This document shows, piece after piece, positions 1 to 12,700 of a stretch of 64,000 nt of DNA. This stretch comes from Dysidea avara. Its lineage: Eukaryota; Porifera; Demospongiae; Dictyoceratida; Dysideidae. The position numbers and the translations under genes were made by a program. The notes under the pieces are model-generated. The model was not told the origin of the DNA. It was given only the letters and a program-made list of their open reading frames with translations, and did not search any database. The stretch lies in NCBI RefSeq assembly GCF_963678975.1, contig NC_089280.1, forward strand, positions 1,873,001 through 1,937,000, in the 5' to 3' direction. Every line of letters begins with the position of its first letter. The first letter of the stretch is position 1.

Positions 1-409
1 CTTCAGCCACTAGTACAGTACTTCTTCTCTGTTGCACTGGAAAGCATTCAGTGATAGTAGCAGTAATAAATAACAAGCTTATGATGCAGCTATAATAATG
101 TGGAGTTTGGTATTCCATAGTTAGGTGGGTGGGCTTAATATAGGAATATTAAATGGAGCAAGAAGATGAATGGAACCCAGAAATCCAATTTGGCCATGCC
201 ATGGATCCTCACTCCGCTCAAATTACTTCAAATGGAGAAGACCACAAATGGCAAGCCCTCCAAGGTTTCCTAGTAGTTGGCCTCATCAATCTGTGTGTCT
301 GCAGATACACTATATACACATAATGTATAAAATTGAATCCTTATAAAGTCATAATAGTGTATATACATTCTGGTGACAAGATATTGTGTGACTGTATGCA
401 AAACAATGT
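1..409. other. Intron 1 of gene A or upstream spacer, no gene seen
   Basis: No exon, signal-peptide frame or recognisable repeat was found here. It precedes exon 2 of the upstream GABA-B-like gene. By analogy with the downstream copy, whose first intron is 9 kb, it is probably intronic. Confidence 0.4.
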
Positions 410-1495
410 CACATGTAGACACCATGAACATGTAGACACCATGAACATGTAGACACCATGAACATGTAGACACCATCATAACATGTAGACACCATGAACA
501 TGTAGACACCATGAACATGTAGACACCATGAACATGTAGACATCATGAACATGTAGACATCATGAACATGTAGACATCATGAACATGTAGACACCATGAA
601 CATGTAGACACCATGAACATGTAGACACCATCATAACATGTAGACACCATGAACATGTAGACACCATCATGAACATGTAGACACCATGAACATGTAGACA
701 CCATCATAACATGTAGACACCATGAACATGTAGACACCATCATAACATGTAGACACCATGAACATGTAGACACCATCATAACATGTAGACACCATGAACA
801 TGTAGACACCATGAACATGTAGACACCATGAACATGTAGACACCATGAACATGTAGACATCATGAACATGTAGACATCATGAACATGTAGACACCATGAA
901 CATGTAGACACCATGAACATGTAGACACCATGAACATGTAGACACCATGAACATGTAGACACCATCATAACATGTAGACACCATGAACATGTAGACACCA
1001 TCATGAACATGTAGACACCATGAACATGTAGACACCATCATAACATGTAGACACCATGAACATGTAGACACCATCATAACATGTAGACACCATGAACATG
1101 TAGACACCATCATAACATGTAGACACCATGAACATGTAGACACCATGAACATGTAGACACCATGAACATGTAGACACCATGAACATGTAGACATCATGAA
1201 CATGTAGACATCATGAACATGTAGACACCATGAACATGTAGACACCATGAACATGTAGACACCATGAACATGTAGACACCATGAACATGTAGACATCATG
1301 AACATGTAGACATCATGAACATGTAGACACCATGAACATGTAGACACCATGAACATGTAGACACCATGAACATGTAGACACCATGAACATGTAGACACCA
1401 TGAACATGTAGACACCATGAACATGTAGACACCATGAACATGTAGACACCATGAACATGTAGACACCATGAACATGTAGACACCATGAACATGTA
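410..1495. repeat. 17/20-bp minisatellite with 334-bp higher-order repeat
   Basis: About sixty tandem copies of a 17-bp unit (catgtagacaccatgaa). Some units are extended by 3 bp with an extra cat/tca, and some carry acatcat in place of acaccat. The variant order repeats: the block 667-852 recurs identically at 1001-1186, a period of 334 bp. Long reading frames on both strands are artefacts of the period. Confidence 0.97.
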
Positions 1496-2043
1496 TGCAC
1501 ACATGTATACATTAGAGACACATTGATTAGTCACACTTACATAAATGTGATCAGTTGTTAATTACACATTATACATTTATGATGTAGACTCTATTATTAA
1601 GTGTTCTGTATCACAGGATGTTCACTATATGGTATCCTACAAGACTACCATATAGTGGTTTAACATCGTGGGTAGCTCCTAAAATGATTATTGTAATATG
1701 ATCCTAGGTGATGATGGAACTGGTATAGCATGCATGGCAAAATGACAATACTACAAAGTGTGCTAAATATAGTTATGAATGCCATCACTTGGTTTCCTAT
1801 CGCAAAACAGGTGTACATGGAAGGAAGTTGTGTATACATAAAAATTCCAAGGTCTTATGTGCTATTACAGGTGTATACATGTGAAAATGTGGTACGAGTC
1901 ACTGACTAATAATAGTTTTAATGGAGCCCAAAGAATTAAATTGTTAGGCAGTTTAGTTACTAGAGTATATCCTCAAATTATACATTATCTGTCCTATAAA
2001 TAGTTATTACCTAATGTGGGTAATTACCATCTAATCTTCACAG
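1496..2043. other. Intron 1 of gene A, 3' part
   Basis: AT-rich intronic sequence ending in the acceptor at 2042-2043. A short inverted repeat (ctatatggta near 1625, taccatatag near 1648) is the only structure seen. Confidence 0.5.
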
Positions 2044-5000
2044 TGTTCATCAATTCCACCAGTATATCACCTCATCCAACAAACTGATCCATCACAACCA
2101 ACTAAACTAATGATCCTTGGAACTGCTTGTTCTATAGCCAGTATCATAATGGGAGAAATTGCTGAGAGACGTTTAAACATCACACAAGTATGATCATGTA
2201 TTGTTGCTGTTGTTGTTGATGATGATGTTGTCGTCATCATCTTGTACATCAAAACACACAATAGAATACTTCAAGTAAACAGTTCTGACCTGTTTAGATA
2301 GAATGGTTTGTATGTATGAAAGGTTTTACCTAAAATATATGAAAGTGAAAGCCATATATGTGCAATTATTTCTATCAGATTGTGCCTGTAGTTTTACGGC
2401 TCCTTTAGAGTGTTTAAAAACAGTTACTTTTACCACATTCTGAAAGATTTTCTGTTTGCACCTGTAAATTGAAACACATTCATGGTACTAATTTTAAACA
2501 AAAATAAATATTTTGAATGCACTTGTAAATGGGCTTATAACTTAGTTTTAAAAGCATCCAAACATGCCCTAAGGCAATGTTTCTGACGTGGCACCGTATC
2601 TCAAATGATTTAGTATACCTCACAAAATTTGGTGCTTTTATCTTAAAGTAAATGATTTCGTCAACATTTGTTGCTTATAGCCACTCTACTATAATAGTTA
2701 TACTTTAAGGCAATAAAGTTAAGTAGTAGCTAAGCACTTTCAGTTTTAGGTTTATTGTGCATCGTATTTACTTTTATTGTAAATTTTAGGTGATAAGTAA
2801 TTTATTCTAATATTTTTAGTTTTAGTACAAGTTTTTATGGTACTTTTAGTTTTAGTCTTTTACAAATAATATAACTACTTCAGTTTTAGTTTTAGGCCCA
2901 ACTAAATTGTTTGGTTTTAGGTAACTAAAAATAATACTACCACTGCAACACTGTGCTATTTCAGTAATAGTTTGAGCATGCACTCAAACAAAAACAATAA
3001 GCTTGGTGCCATTCTTTCTTCTAATGCTGTATGCACAGGTTCATCGGTCATAATAGTGTTATAAGAAAAGTAAACAAACTGGTACAAGGAAGAAATGGAA
3101 ATTTTAAATTGATTAGAGATCAAAGAAATAGTGAACCAAGGAAGATTGCCTACACCTGCAGATATAGTTACTAGTGGACTTTTAATCCCTATTTCAGTCT
3201 ATTTCTGTCTATTTCTTTGATCCCTAATCAAACTTAAAATTCCTAAGTTTCCTTGTACTTGAATTAAACAATGGAATATATTGTGGATATTATCCTTACT
3301 CAAATACTACAATACATGTCATAATATAGCTACAGTAGATCTTCAGTTCCACTGTTTCTAGAAAATTGTTTAAAGAGTTTGAATTTATTCTGACACGTTA
3401 TATACAGGTTGATCACATGTCACCAAGCATCTTACAATATCTCAACCCATTCATTCCTAACATCTTAGTATTATTATGAAGTTTACTAATGTGCAAATTA
3501 CATGTTGATAAACTGCTGCCTTTTAAATTCTATGTAGCTGTCCTGCTAAGAAACAAAGGCAATGTTGTGCACACTTCTCGTGAATATACAATAAGATCTC
3601 ATGATAAATGCATTGATTTCCTGTTCGGCTGCACAACCCCATGTGACAATGACACATGGCCAACCCCTCCTTTGAAAATAGAACATAAGTACTCATATAG
3701 AACAAATACTCTAATAAAACAGTCACTCTAACTTTAAACAAGGTGTCAAATACTTGTTTTATTAGTCTCTTCCCCTCCTGGCCATACATGATATCCTACA
3801 AGTGTAATCATTTTCATATAACTAATCCATTCAGGTATCCTATGCTGCCACTTCTCCATTGTTTGGAAATCAAGAAAAATATCCAAGATTTTACCGGATG
3901 GTAACAGAAGTAACACAATACTTTGATGGATATGATGCAATTCTAAGGAAGTTCAATTGGAAAAAAGTAGCAGTAGTGTATTACGATGATGACTTTACAC
4001 TGAATGTACGTGGGACTGTGGTGTGTGCATTTGTGGGTATATGCTGATAAACACCATACCATCGAAAGTCACAGTTTTAAATGCATACCTTATTGACTTG
4101 ATCACAGGCAGTAGTGGGTTAATGCTTCAGACTGGGTATAGTAAACCAATATTATAACATGTCTGTTATTATCAAAAAACAATTGATAATTGTGTACTCC
4201 AAGTACAATCTTAAGATGATTTTGTAATACTGCATGTTAATCAGTTGGTGTCATTTTTGTCCATACATTCTCAAACTCAACAACACCATTGCATGTCTTG
4301 TGATCTTCTTCCTTAAAAGGTTGGAAACAATGTTGTACGGCACCTGAACAATTCTGAATTTGAGATAATTTTGAATTTGATATTTGCAGATGGAACTGAA
4401 GATTATGTCATTCAGCAGATTAAGGTTATCATAGTACAATATAAACACTAACTTGTAGTAATAGTGCTTCTGTTGTTAACAGAGTGTCAATGCTAGAATT
4501 GTAATATTGGTTGTACCTCCATCACCATTGAACGTACTGGTTAACTTTTGGTGCAGGGTAAGTTTATATGTTTATATGTACGAAATGCATGAGGCTACAT
4601 ACAATGTATACTTGAATTCCAGTGATCAATATACTAGCTTGTTAATGCAAATGACAGTAGTGATTGTTCAATGATTGCCTGTATGTTGTATTAAATGTAC
4701 TGAAGGATGGTTATAGAATTATAGTAAGGTCTGAATGAAATTCATGTCCTTTTACTATTAGTCAACCATTATATACACAGTCCAATAGTCTACTAACTGG
4801 CACATTTCACTTCACAAAGTTATGGTGTACTTGATGTGTAACGAATTCTGTACTGAAACCAACCAATAATCCTACCACATATTACACTTTTACTACTTGT
4901 GACCAGACTTTGCAAAATCATCCCAACAGGTGCAAACTGTATTAGTCAAACACCATTACGAAGTCTATGTTCTATCGGGAAACATGAAGTTTTTTGTGTC

Positions 5001-5839
5001 TTGTGCCAGCAAAATATCATTATTCTTTTACCCTATCACCCACCACTCGTACACAAAGTACACACTTTCAGTTGTAAATTGTGAATTGTTACTCCAAGCC
5101 TGTGTCACACTGGGATAAATATAGACAAGACAAAGTGAAAAATCAAACCCATAGCTGTTATTGATTCACGCTTGCCTGAAGGTTGGCAGCAGGTTGGTAG
5201 GTAGCACAACAATTAATTACAAAAATTAAATGCAGTGAATTCAATCACTATAAAAGAACACACACATCAACTACTATAAATGCAAAGTGATAATTTTTCT
5301 CCTATTCGGTTCTACCTGTTTTAATACTTCAAAAACAAAGAACAGTACAAGAGGTGCTTAAACAAGGTGACTTGCCTTATCAACATATAGAACAAAGTAA
5401 TCCAGGAATGAAAGCATAGTTGTTTACCCTTTAGAAAGCTACTTATGGTCATGCACTGTATGCTCTATTAGAGATTATGTAGTTTGCCCCAGGCCAAAGA
5501 GACATTGATCAGTGCAAACCTGTAGCATAGTCAAGGTATGCTTGGCTGAAAGCATCAGTCAGCCAGTCAGTTAGTAGAAAATTTAGTTAAATATCCTTCT
5601 CACAGGTCCCTAGTAGGGTCACAGAATATTTTGTAGATGCTTTTTGGAAGTGCTTGGAGTCATTTATGTACTTGGTTATGCCTGACAAATATTGCCAAGC
5701 TGTTGTAAAGGAAAAGTGAAACTGGTTTTTGGGTTATATGTTTAGGCAAGAAATTAGAACTCACCCAAGCCTCCATGATTCCAGTACTACTGTACTGTAT
5801 GATGCACTGTCACCACAATACTATTTATGTATGTATGTA

Positions 5840-5870
<31 letters not shown>

Positions 5871-6751
5871 ATGTATGTATGTATGTATGTATGTATGTAT
5901 GTATATGTATGTATGTGTGTGTGTATGTACGTATGTATGTATGTATGTATGTATGTATGTATGTATGTATGTGTGTATGTATGTATGTGTGTGTATGTAT
6001 GTATGTATGTATGTACGTACGTGTGTATGTAGTGTGTATGTCAGTTCCTCAATCAGGTATGTACTTTTGAAATGGCTATAAATTTACTTAGGCTATCAAG
6101 AGCAGAATAACTGGACCCAACTTTGTATGGCTCCTTCCTGGATGGTTCCTACCTGACTGGTGGAATGTCACTGACTCTGATTGTGATGCTGAAGAAATGA
6201 GAGATGCTTTGGAACATTCATTGGTATTTGTGGATAATGGAAAGCTTATTAATGATGCTTCAAGAATGTTAGTATCTAACAAAGTGAGGTTTATATGATT
6301 ATAGTACGTGATTATTATTTATTCAATCATACTAATAGAACGTGTCACAATTTAAGGAAGATCTACAAAATAAAACTACTATATATGGTGTTGACACGGA
6401 TGTAGATGTTGGATCTAGAGTTGGATATATATATGATGCAGTGTGGACCATTGCTCTTGCCTTAAACTCATCCATATCAATACTGGAAGATAGAGGGTTG
6501 GGAAGACTGGAAAACTTCACTTATGATTCAGTTGAAATGGCAAATGTGTTCACTGAAGCTGTTGCTAATGTGTCATTTCAAGGAATATCGGTTAGTTACA
6601 ATATCCTTATAGCTACATGGTATTTTAAAGCTATGCTGTTGCATAAGTAATAACACACAATAATAATCTGAAATATTACATTAGGGAAATGTGTCCTTTG
6701 AAGATGGCAATGCTACCCGACCTGCTTCTCTTCTAATATTTCAATATCAAA
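2044..6751 (+). CDS. Gene A ligand-binding-domain exons 2-8
   Basis: Seven exons encode most of the periplasmic-binding-protein-like (ANF receptor) fold. Visible landmarks: LGTACS in the position of the family GCSS motif; YAATSP matching YGSSSP; GPNFVWLLPGWFLPDWW matching the KYVWFLIGWYADNW block; and GYIYDAVWTIALALN matching LAYDAIWALALALN. The glutamate just before that last block in mammalian GABBR1 (a GABA contact) aligns by eye with Arg, and the FYET tyrosine with a hydrophobic residue. Several N-glycosylation sequons (NIT, NVT, NVS, NSS) fit an extracellular domain. Confidence 0.9.
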
Positions 6752-9700
6752 GTAAGTGTTAAATTGTCACCTATTATTTTAGTAGGTAAGCTTGGAGTTC
6801 ATGGAGTTGTAATAGTAGTCGGAAGGTCCTGTGTGTTGTGGTACTATAAAACATGTTGGCACTGTCAAAATCCATGAAGTTACTTCAGAAAATAAATGTA
6901 ACAAGTTGATGTTGTGCTACTTCTAAAAACCAGGTGCCATGCAGCTAACTAACTCATCTGGAATTAACCATAGATAGTATATGCTACTATGAATTAATCA
7001 ACTATGTATTACTATGGGTAGTTTTGGGTTGTGCAACAGTATTGTTAGCTAATTATTGTATTTCGTAATTCATGAAATTTTTGTATTTCATTCAATTATG
7101 TTGCAATGCACTGCTAAGGAAGTGCTTGTTAAACAAACCGCTTTTACCAATATATTACGCACAGAATTATTTTCTAAACTGTTTTATAGTTTGACTATCG
7201 TATTTTTTCTCACAAATTCACTTGACAAAAGGGATATGGCCCCTTTCAACAACTCGAAGCGATAGGCTATTCCTGGTAGTGTACGAGGCCTGCACTGTTG
7301 TTTTTCAGTTGTTAAACGCCTGAAAACCTCAAAGGGAAGGTAATTTACAAAGTCTGAGGAAAGTCGCCACACCCGTATTTCAGTCCACCGAAAAGAAACC
7401 ACGACCTCACTGAGAGCAAACTTCACCTGTGCAGAAGTTTAATACAGACTTCATTTCGCTTTTGCTTCTTACGTAAAAGCTGCTTTTACCATTATTAACA
7501 ATTTTGCTCATGTGGGTGCGTACGGACAAACATAGATAGGTAGATATGTAGATAGGTACACACACACTTTTACAAAAACAATTTCAATAAACCAGGCGCA
7601 TGCCCACAGCTGGCCTTCAACCGGCTGTGGGCATGCGCCTGGTTTAAAAAGGGTCTATTGTATATGCATATAGTATAATAGTATTGTTTAGTGAAGTTTA
7701 TACTATACTGCCTTCGCAATAAGCAGTGCTGTTCACATATGGCAACCAATCCCTTCATAGCAACCTGAAGAATGCCACCAATTTTATTGTATGTTTGACT
7801 GATTGACTGACTGACTGACTGACTGACTGACTGACTGACTGACTGACTGACTGACTGACTGACTGACTGACTGACTGACTGACTGACTGACTGACTGACT
7901 GACTGACTGACTGACTGACTGACTGACTGACTGACTGACTGACTGACTGACTAGCAGACCAACTAGCTGACTGATCAATACCTAACTGATGCCTTCAAAG
8001 TGTAACCCAATAAACAGCTAGTACTACGAACATGATGTTTCACAGCATTTTGCCCCAATATGTACCTTTTGTCAGGAAAAGTGAAATTGTAGGAAAGCAG
8101 AAATGGGAACAAATAGTGGAAATGACTGATAAAGGTCATCACATTGAATTTTTCACCTAAGTGCTTCTTTGTAGCTTTGTGCTGTATTCTTTTGCAAAAG
8201 CAATTGCAACTATAATGACAATCAAGAGCATTGGGTAACTGGGTACTATCAAACAGTGTGGTAGTACTGTTTAAGTAGGGTTTGCATCAAAAGTGACAAG
8301 CGCTGCCTAAAATTCTGCCTTTAAAAATCATCCTAGAGACATCTTACGCCACAAAAATCACGAATAAATTAGTCTAAATACAACATTAAAAACAAGAAAA
8401 CACTTCCCAGTGACTGAATATAGAATTTTTTTTAATTGCCAAAACTTGAAATTTTGTCTCACTCACTGCCTCACTCACTCACTGCCTCACTCACTCACTG
8501 ATCACAGTCACAAGCCTAGAGCCCACCAACGAAGCAGCGCACGGTCACCATTTTACACCACAACAACAAACTCACCAGTGAGATGTGCCTTTTTGGGTTC
8601 TGACGAGTGTACGCCCTGTGCGCCTTGTCTTTCCTTTTATCTTCAATCAGGTTGGTTGTCTTCTTCTTCAAGCATCGAAACCATACCAAGGCATTAATTT
8701 TCTATTTCAACACTTTTCTGTAGACACCACAAAATTATTTCAGAAAGTGCTTATGCTGCTGAAAGAGCAGGGCACTTATAATTTCAAGTGTTGCAGTGAA
8801 ACATAAGGCTGCTGAGTTGTCACTTCAACTTTTGCCAATGTCTGGACTGCATTCAACGAAGGGATTTTGAGATGGACTGATACTCAATGCCTTGTTCCTC
8901 TGAATACACTGACTCAGCCACTCAGTGCCAGATGGCGAGATCAGCAAGTGATTCATGCGATTGCTTAGTACTCGAGTAGAAATTGTATTACTTCATCCTG
9001 TTAGTTGAGACTAAGTTCCAGACAACTGAAAGGGCCTGTTTGTTTGAACAACTTCTGGCCGGGGTGAATAGAATGCACACCATCAAGGTCATAGATCTGA
9101 GCGCCACTGCTACTACGATCAAAGGTAAGCTATGCACGCTACTAGGGGCCTATGTGCTTCCAATTTTGGTACTTTAATAAGCTGTAACTAGCTAGGCTGT
9201 GCTACAACAAAAGTAAACAAACTAGTATTTTAAAAAATAGTTAATTTAAAAATGAAGTAGGGATCTATACAATAAAAAGTAGTGAAACAAGAGATGAATG
9301 ATGGTATTACAGTATAGCTTGATGGGAAAGTCCCTACTTTGGCACATTAGCTATAATTTTGCTCAATGCCAAAATAGGAGCTTTCCCACCAAGCTATGCT
9401 GTAATAACATCATTCATCTCTTGTTTCACTACTTTTTATTGCATAGATCCCTAATTCATTTTTTAAATTAATAATTTTTTTAAATACTAGTACACCACAC
9501 ATGTAGATCCACACATGTAGATGTTGGTAATGGAGACAATTAGCACCTATGTGATCCAAGCTCATCTTTTATGTCAAGCTTTATTACATAGCTAGCCATT
9601 TAACTGGCTGATCTTCTCCAACACATATTGTTGTTCATAACTATGTAGTGCTGTGTAATGGAACTTAATGAGATGATTATTTACTTGCCAGTAATAATTC

Positions 9701-12700
9701 GTGTTTGGGGTGCATGTTTGCAAATATGTCTGGCATCATTTATTCCTTTAATGTAGTGTTATAGAAGTTTGATAGAAAGAATTGCAATAAAACCTGTGAA
9801 AATTTCATATATTATGTAGCTTATATGCCAACTACACAATAAATATATATATATATATATTACTTACAAGCAGCATTTCTCGATACATATAAATATGTAG
9901 CTAAGTGATATAGACTGTTTTTTCCTAGAGATAGTCATAATTGTGTTACAAACAGTTAACAAATAAGTGTATGGAATTTTGAAAGATAGTATATAGGAAT
10001 CATTGTTAGATCCTTAAAGAGATAGGTTACTATTAGATATATACTTCGGGTGATCATCCTCCTTAATTGCTTCAGTACTCTTTATTGTAACAATCCCTAC
10101 TACTATGTAGCTTGTAAAATTCCTAATATGTGACTGGATTTTGGAAAAAGAACCAAATCACACATTAGAAGTTTCAAGATAAACAATTTTAAAAACTTCG
10201 AGTCAGCATAACTTGCCAAAGATAGCAAAGCAAGTACATGTATGAAATTTACACAAGAGATGCATCAATCTATTACCTTTAGTCCACTAAATTAAATAGA
10301 AAAGCTGAGCAGTTGGACAAGCGAAGTAGTATCACAAGTGCTCACAAAGAAGTGGAGGGTAGGGGTGGTGGAGATAGACTTCACAATTGAAGTCCAGACA
10401 CAAGATTACAGGGTTGTGCTGGCTTCTGAGTGGTTGATATGCAGCAGAATCAGCAGAAAAAATATTTGGCCAACAATATCAGGCTATCCACCAGTAAATC
10501 ACTGATTTTTGCAAGCCAAGCCCTTCACAAACCAGAAACCACCATTCAAGCTCTCTACACCACCCAGAAAAGATGTCTGTTAAAACCAGCCTCGAGTAGT
10601 TTGAGTTGAGGGTCAAACACTGTGCAAAAAAATTGTTATACTCAAGTATACACAGTGTGTATAATTCAATTATACATGTGGTATACTCAGACATGTATGA
10701 ATATGATATACTTATTATGTATATGTTGTGTATAACCACTTGGATAATATACACCAGTGTGTATAGCATAAGTGTGCTAATGATACAATTATACACATGG
10801 CGTAGACTACATGTGCACATATGGTCATGATATACACAATGGAGTATACCTTATCTGAGTTGCATGTAGCAATTAGCAAGTTCAGCTATTTTGCAGCCAT
10901 AGCTATATGTACATTATTTGATGGCTGTGGTCTATAACAATCACTAATCTTAATACTTTGCCACCAACCTGTCCAACTCAATTATTTGAGAAGCCATATG
11001 AGCCAACGGGAAATTCTCTTCCTTTACAAATAAGTGATGGGTAAGCATCACAAACGAAATTGTTAGTTTTGTATGATTTATTTAACAATTGTATGAAATA
11101 TTTACACTGTTTACTATTAATGCTGTTTATATAGTTTATTTATGAAGCCATGCAACTTAATTTGATAAACCACCCAACTGCTCCAGTACGTCACTACCTT
11201 TCTATACTACAATTATTATAAATTCTCTATCACTTGATAAAATCAAATCATACATACTATATACATAATATAATAATCATGCGTACTATGCATATAAACA
11301 TTCAAGACACTGTCACAATTTCCATGATGATAAGAGGTCCGAGCTGCATGATAATCCACCCACGTTCACAAATGGAATTCTATAAATTGAAGGATAAAAT
11401 GGACTAGACGAAACATGAGAGAGAACTCACTATTTATCCACTCATACTCAATATGGTAGATGCATATGGATGCATTGTAGAAATACTAAAGGCCACAGTA
11501 TATAAAAATATTGATTGCATGAGTACCTATACTGTAAAAAACAAAACAAACAAACAAGCAAGCAAACACTGCAGTACACCACATGATACCTGTCTCAATG
11601 GTAAGACTACATTTCAACAGCCCCTATAAATTCAAACAGCATGAAATGAAATGTAACAGTATAAATGACTAACTTATGAGCATATACCATACTCATTGTG
11701 CTCTGTAGTTGCAATGGTACAGTAGATATTACGAAACAAGGCTTGACCATTGCAAACATGTAGCATACAATGCATTTAGAATGCATTTAAAAGCAAACGA
11801 CGTGATTGCAATAGACAACCCTAAGTGATCATGAGTATCTTCAACAAGCACTAATAAAAAAAAGCAACAAATACACTGTACTGTAAATTTCAGGAATATG
11901 CTTGTATGCGAGTGTGTATGTACATGTGCGTGTATGTGCACGTGTACGTGCTCGTGTTGTGCATGTGTGTGTGTGTATGCATGCGCGCGTGCGTGCATGC
12001 GTACGTGTATGTATGTGCGCACATGTAACAATTTTTCTTCCCACATCTTGTCACATGTGTATATATTGCGTGTGTGTGTGCATGTGTGTATGTGAGAGTG
12101 TCTGTGTGCGTGACACTGTGGGTTGTGCAATGCAAACACGACATACCACTACACACACAAACACACTAGAACAATCAGTCCTAGGAAAAGAACTATGGAC
12201 AATCTTATCTTCATCACCGACAGCAGCCTGTATGAAACACAATAGAGGTATAGCAGTGTGTATGACACATACACTATGTGTAAGTATTTACATACGTATC
12301 ACGAACAGTCGCCCAGTATATCACAAAAGCCTACCCTGTATGCACTGAGTCCACACCTTTACCTCTTAATAATGGTTCAACTTGCAGTTCCTTAAACTTG
12401 ACCATCCACACTATTACACTAACAATAATGATTTACAAATAAAAGTATCACTTTATAAATCGGTACAATGTTTGCTAGAGAAAAACTCCAAAGAGAGGGT
12501 AAAACATGCAAGTATAAGGGGACTTACCATCGTGCACATACTGGGTGATTGGAGCAATCTGGATCATCCTGCAAAAATGCATGATATGGAACCCAACCTC
12601 TGATTGATTTGCCGTGTTCTCTCGTTCAGTAGATGAATGTGTCTTTCACCATCATTTGACTTTGGCCTGCGCCTCTCATACTAATCAACACCACGAAATA

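Noticed and set aside
270..1534. Several 60-214-residue minus-strand frames (FMVSTCSWCLHVHG repeats)
   Set aside because: They are translations of the 17-bp minisatellite; three units make 51 bp, so frames stay open by arithmetic, not by selection.
5729..6081. Three overlapping plus frames rich in Val, Cys, Met and Tyr
   Set aside because: Translation of the (ATGT)n microsatellite.
7784..7978. SVSQ-repeat minus frame
   Set aside because: Translation of the (GACT)n array.
10940..11039. Possible exon (LPPTCPTQLFEKPYEPTGNS) ending at gtaagc
   Set aside because: No acceptor upstream, no neighbours in phase and no family similarity recognised.
11729..12348. His/Thr- and Val/Cys-rich frames on both strands
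   Set aside because: Mostly the GT/CA simple repeat at 11900-12110; only the splice-bounded short pieces nearby were kept as tentative.
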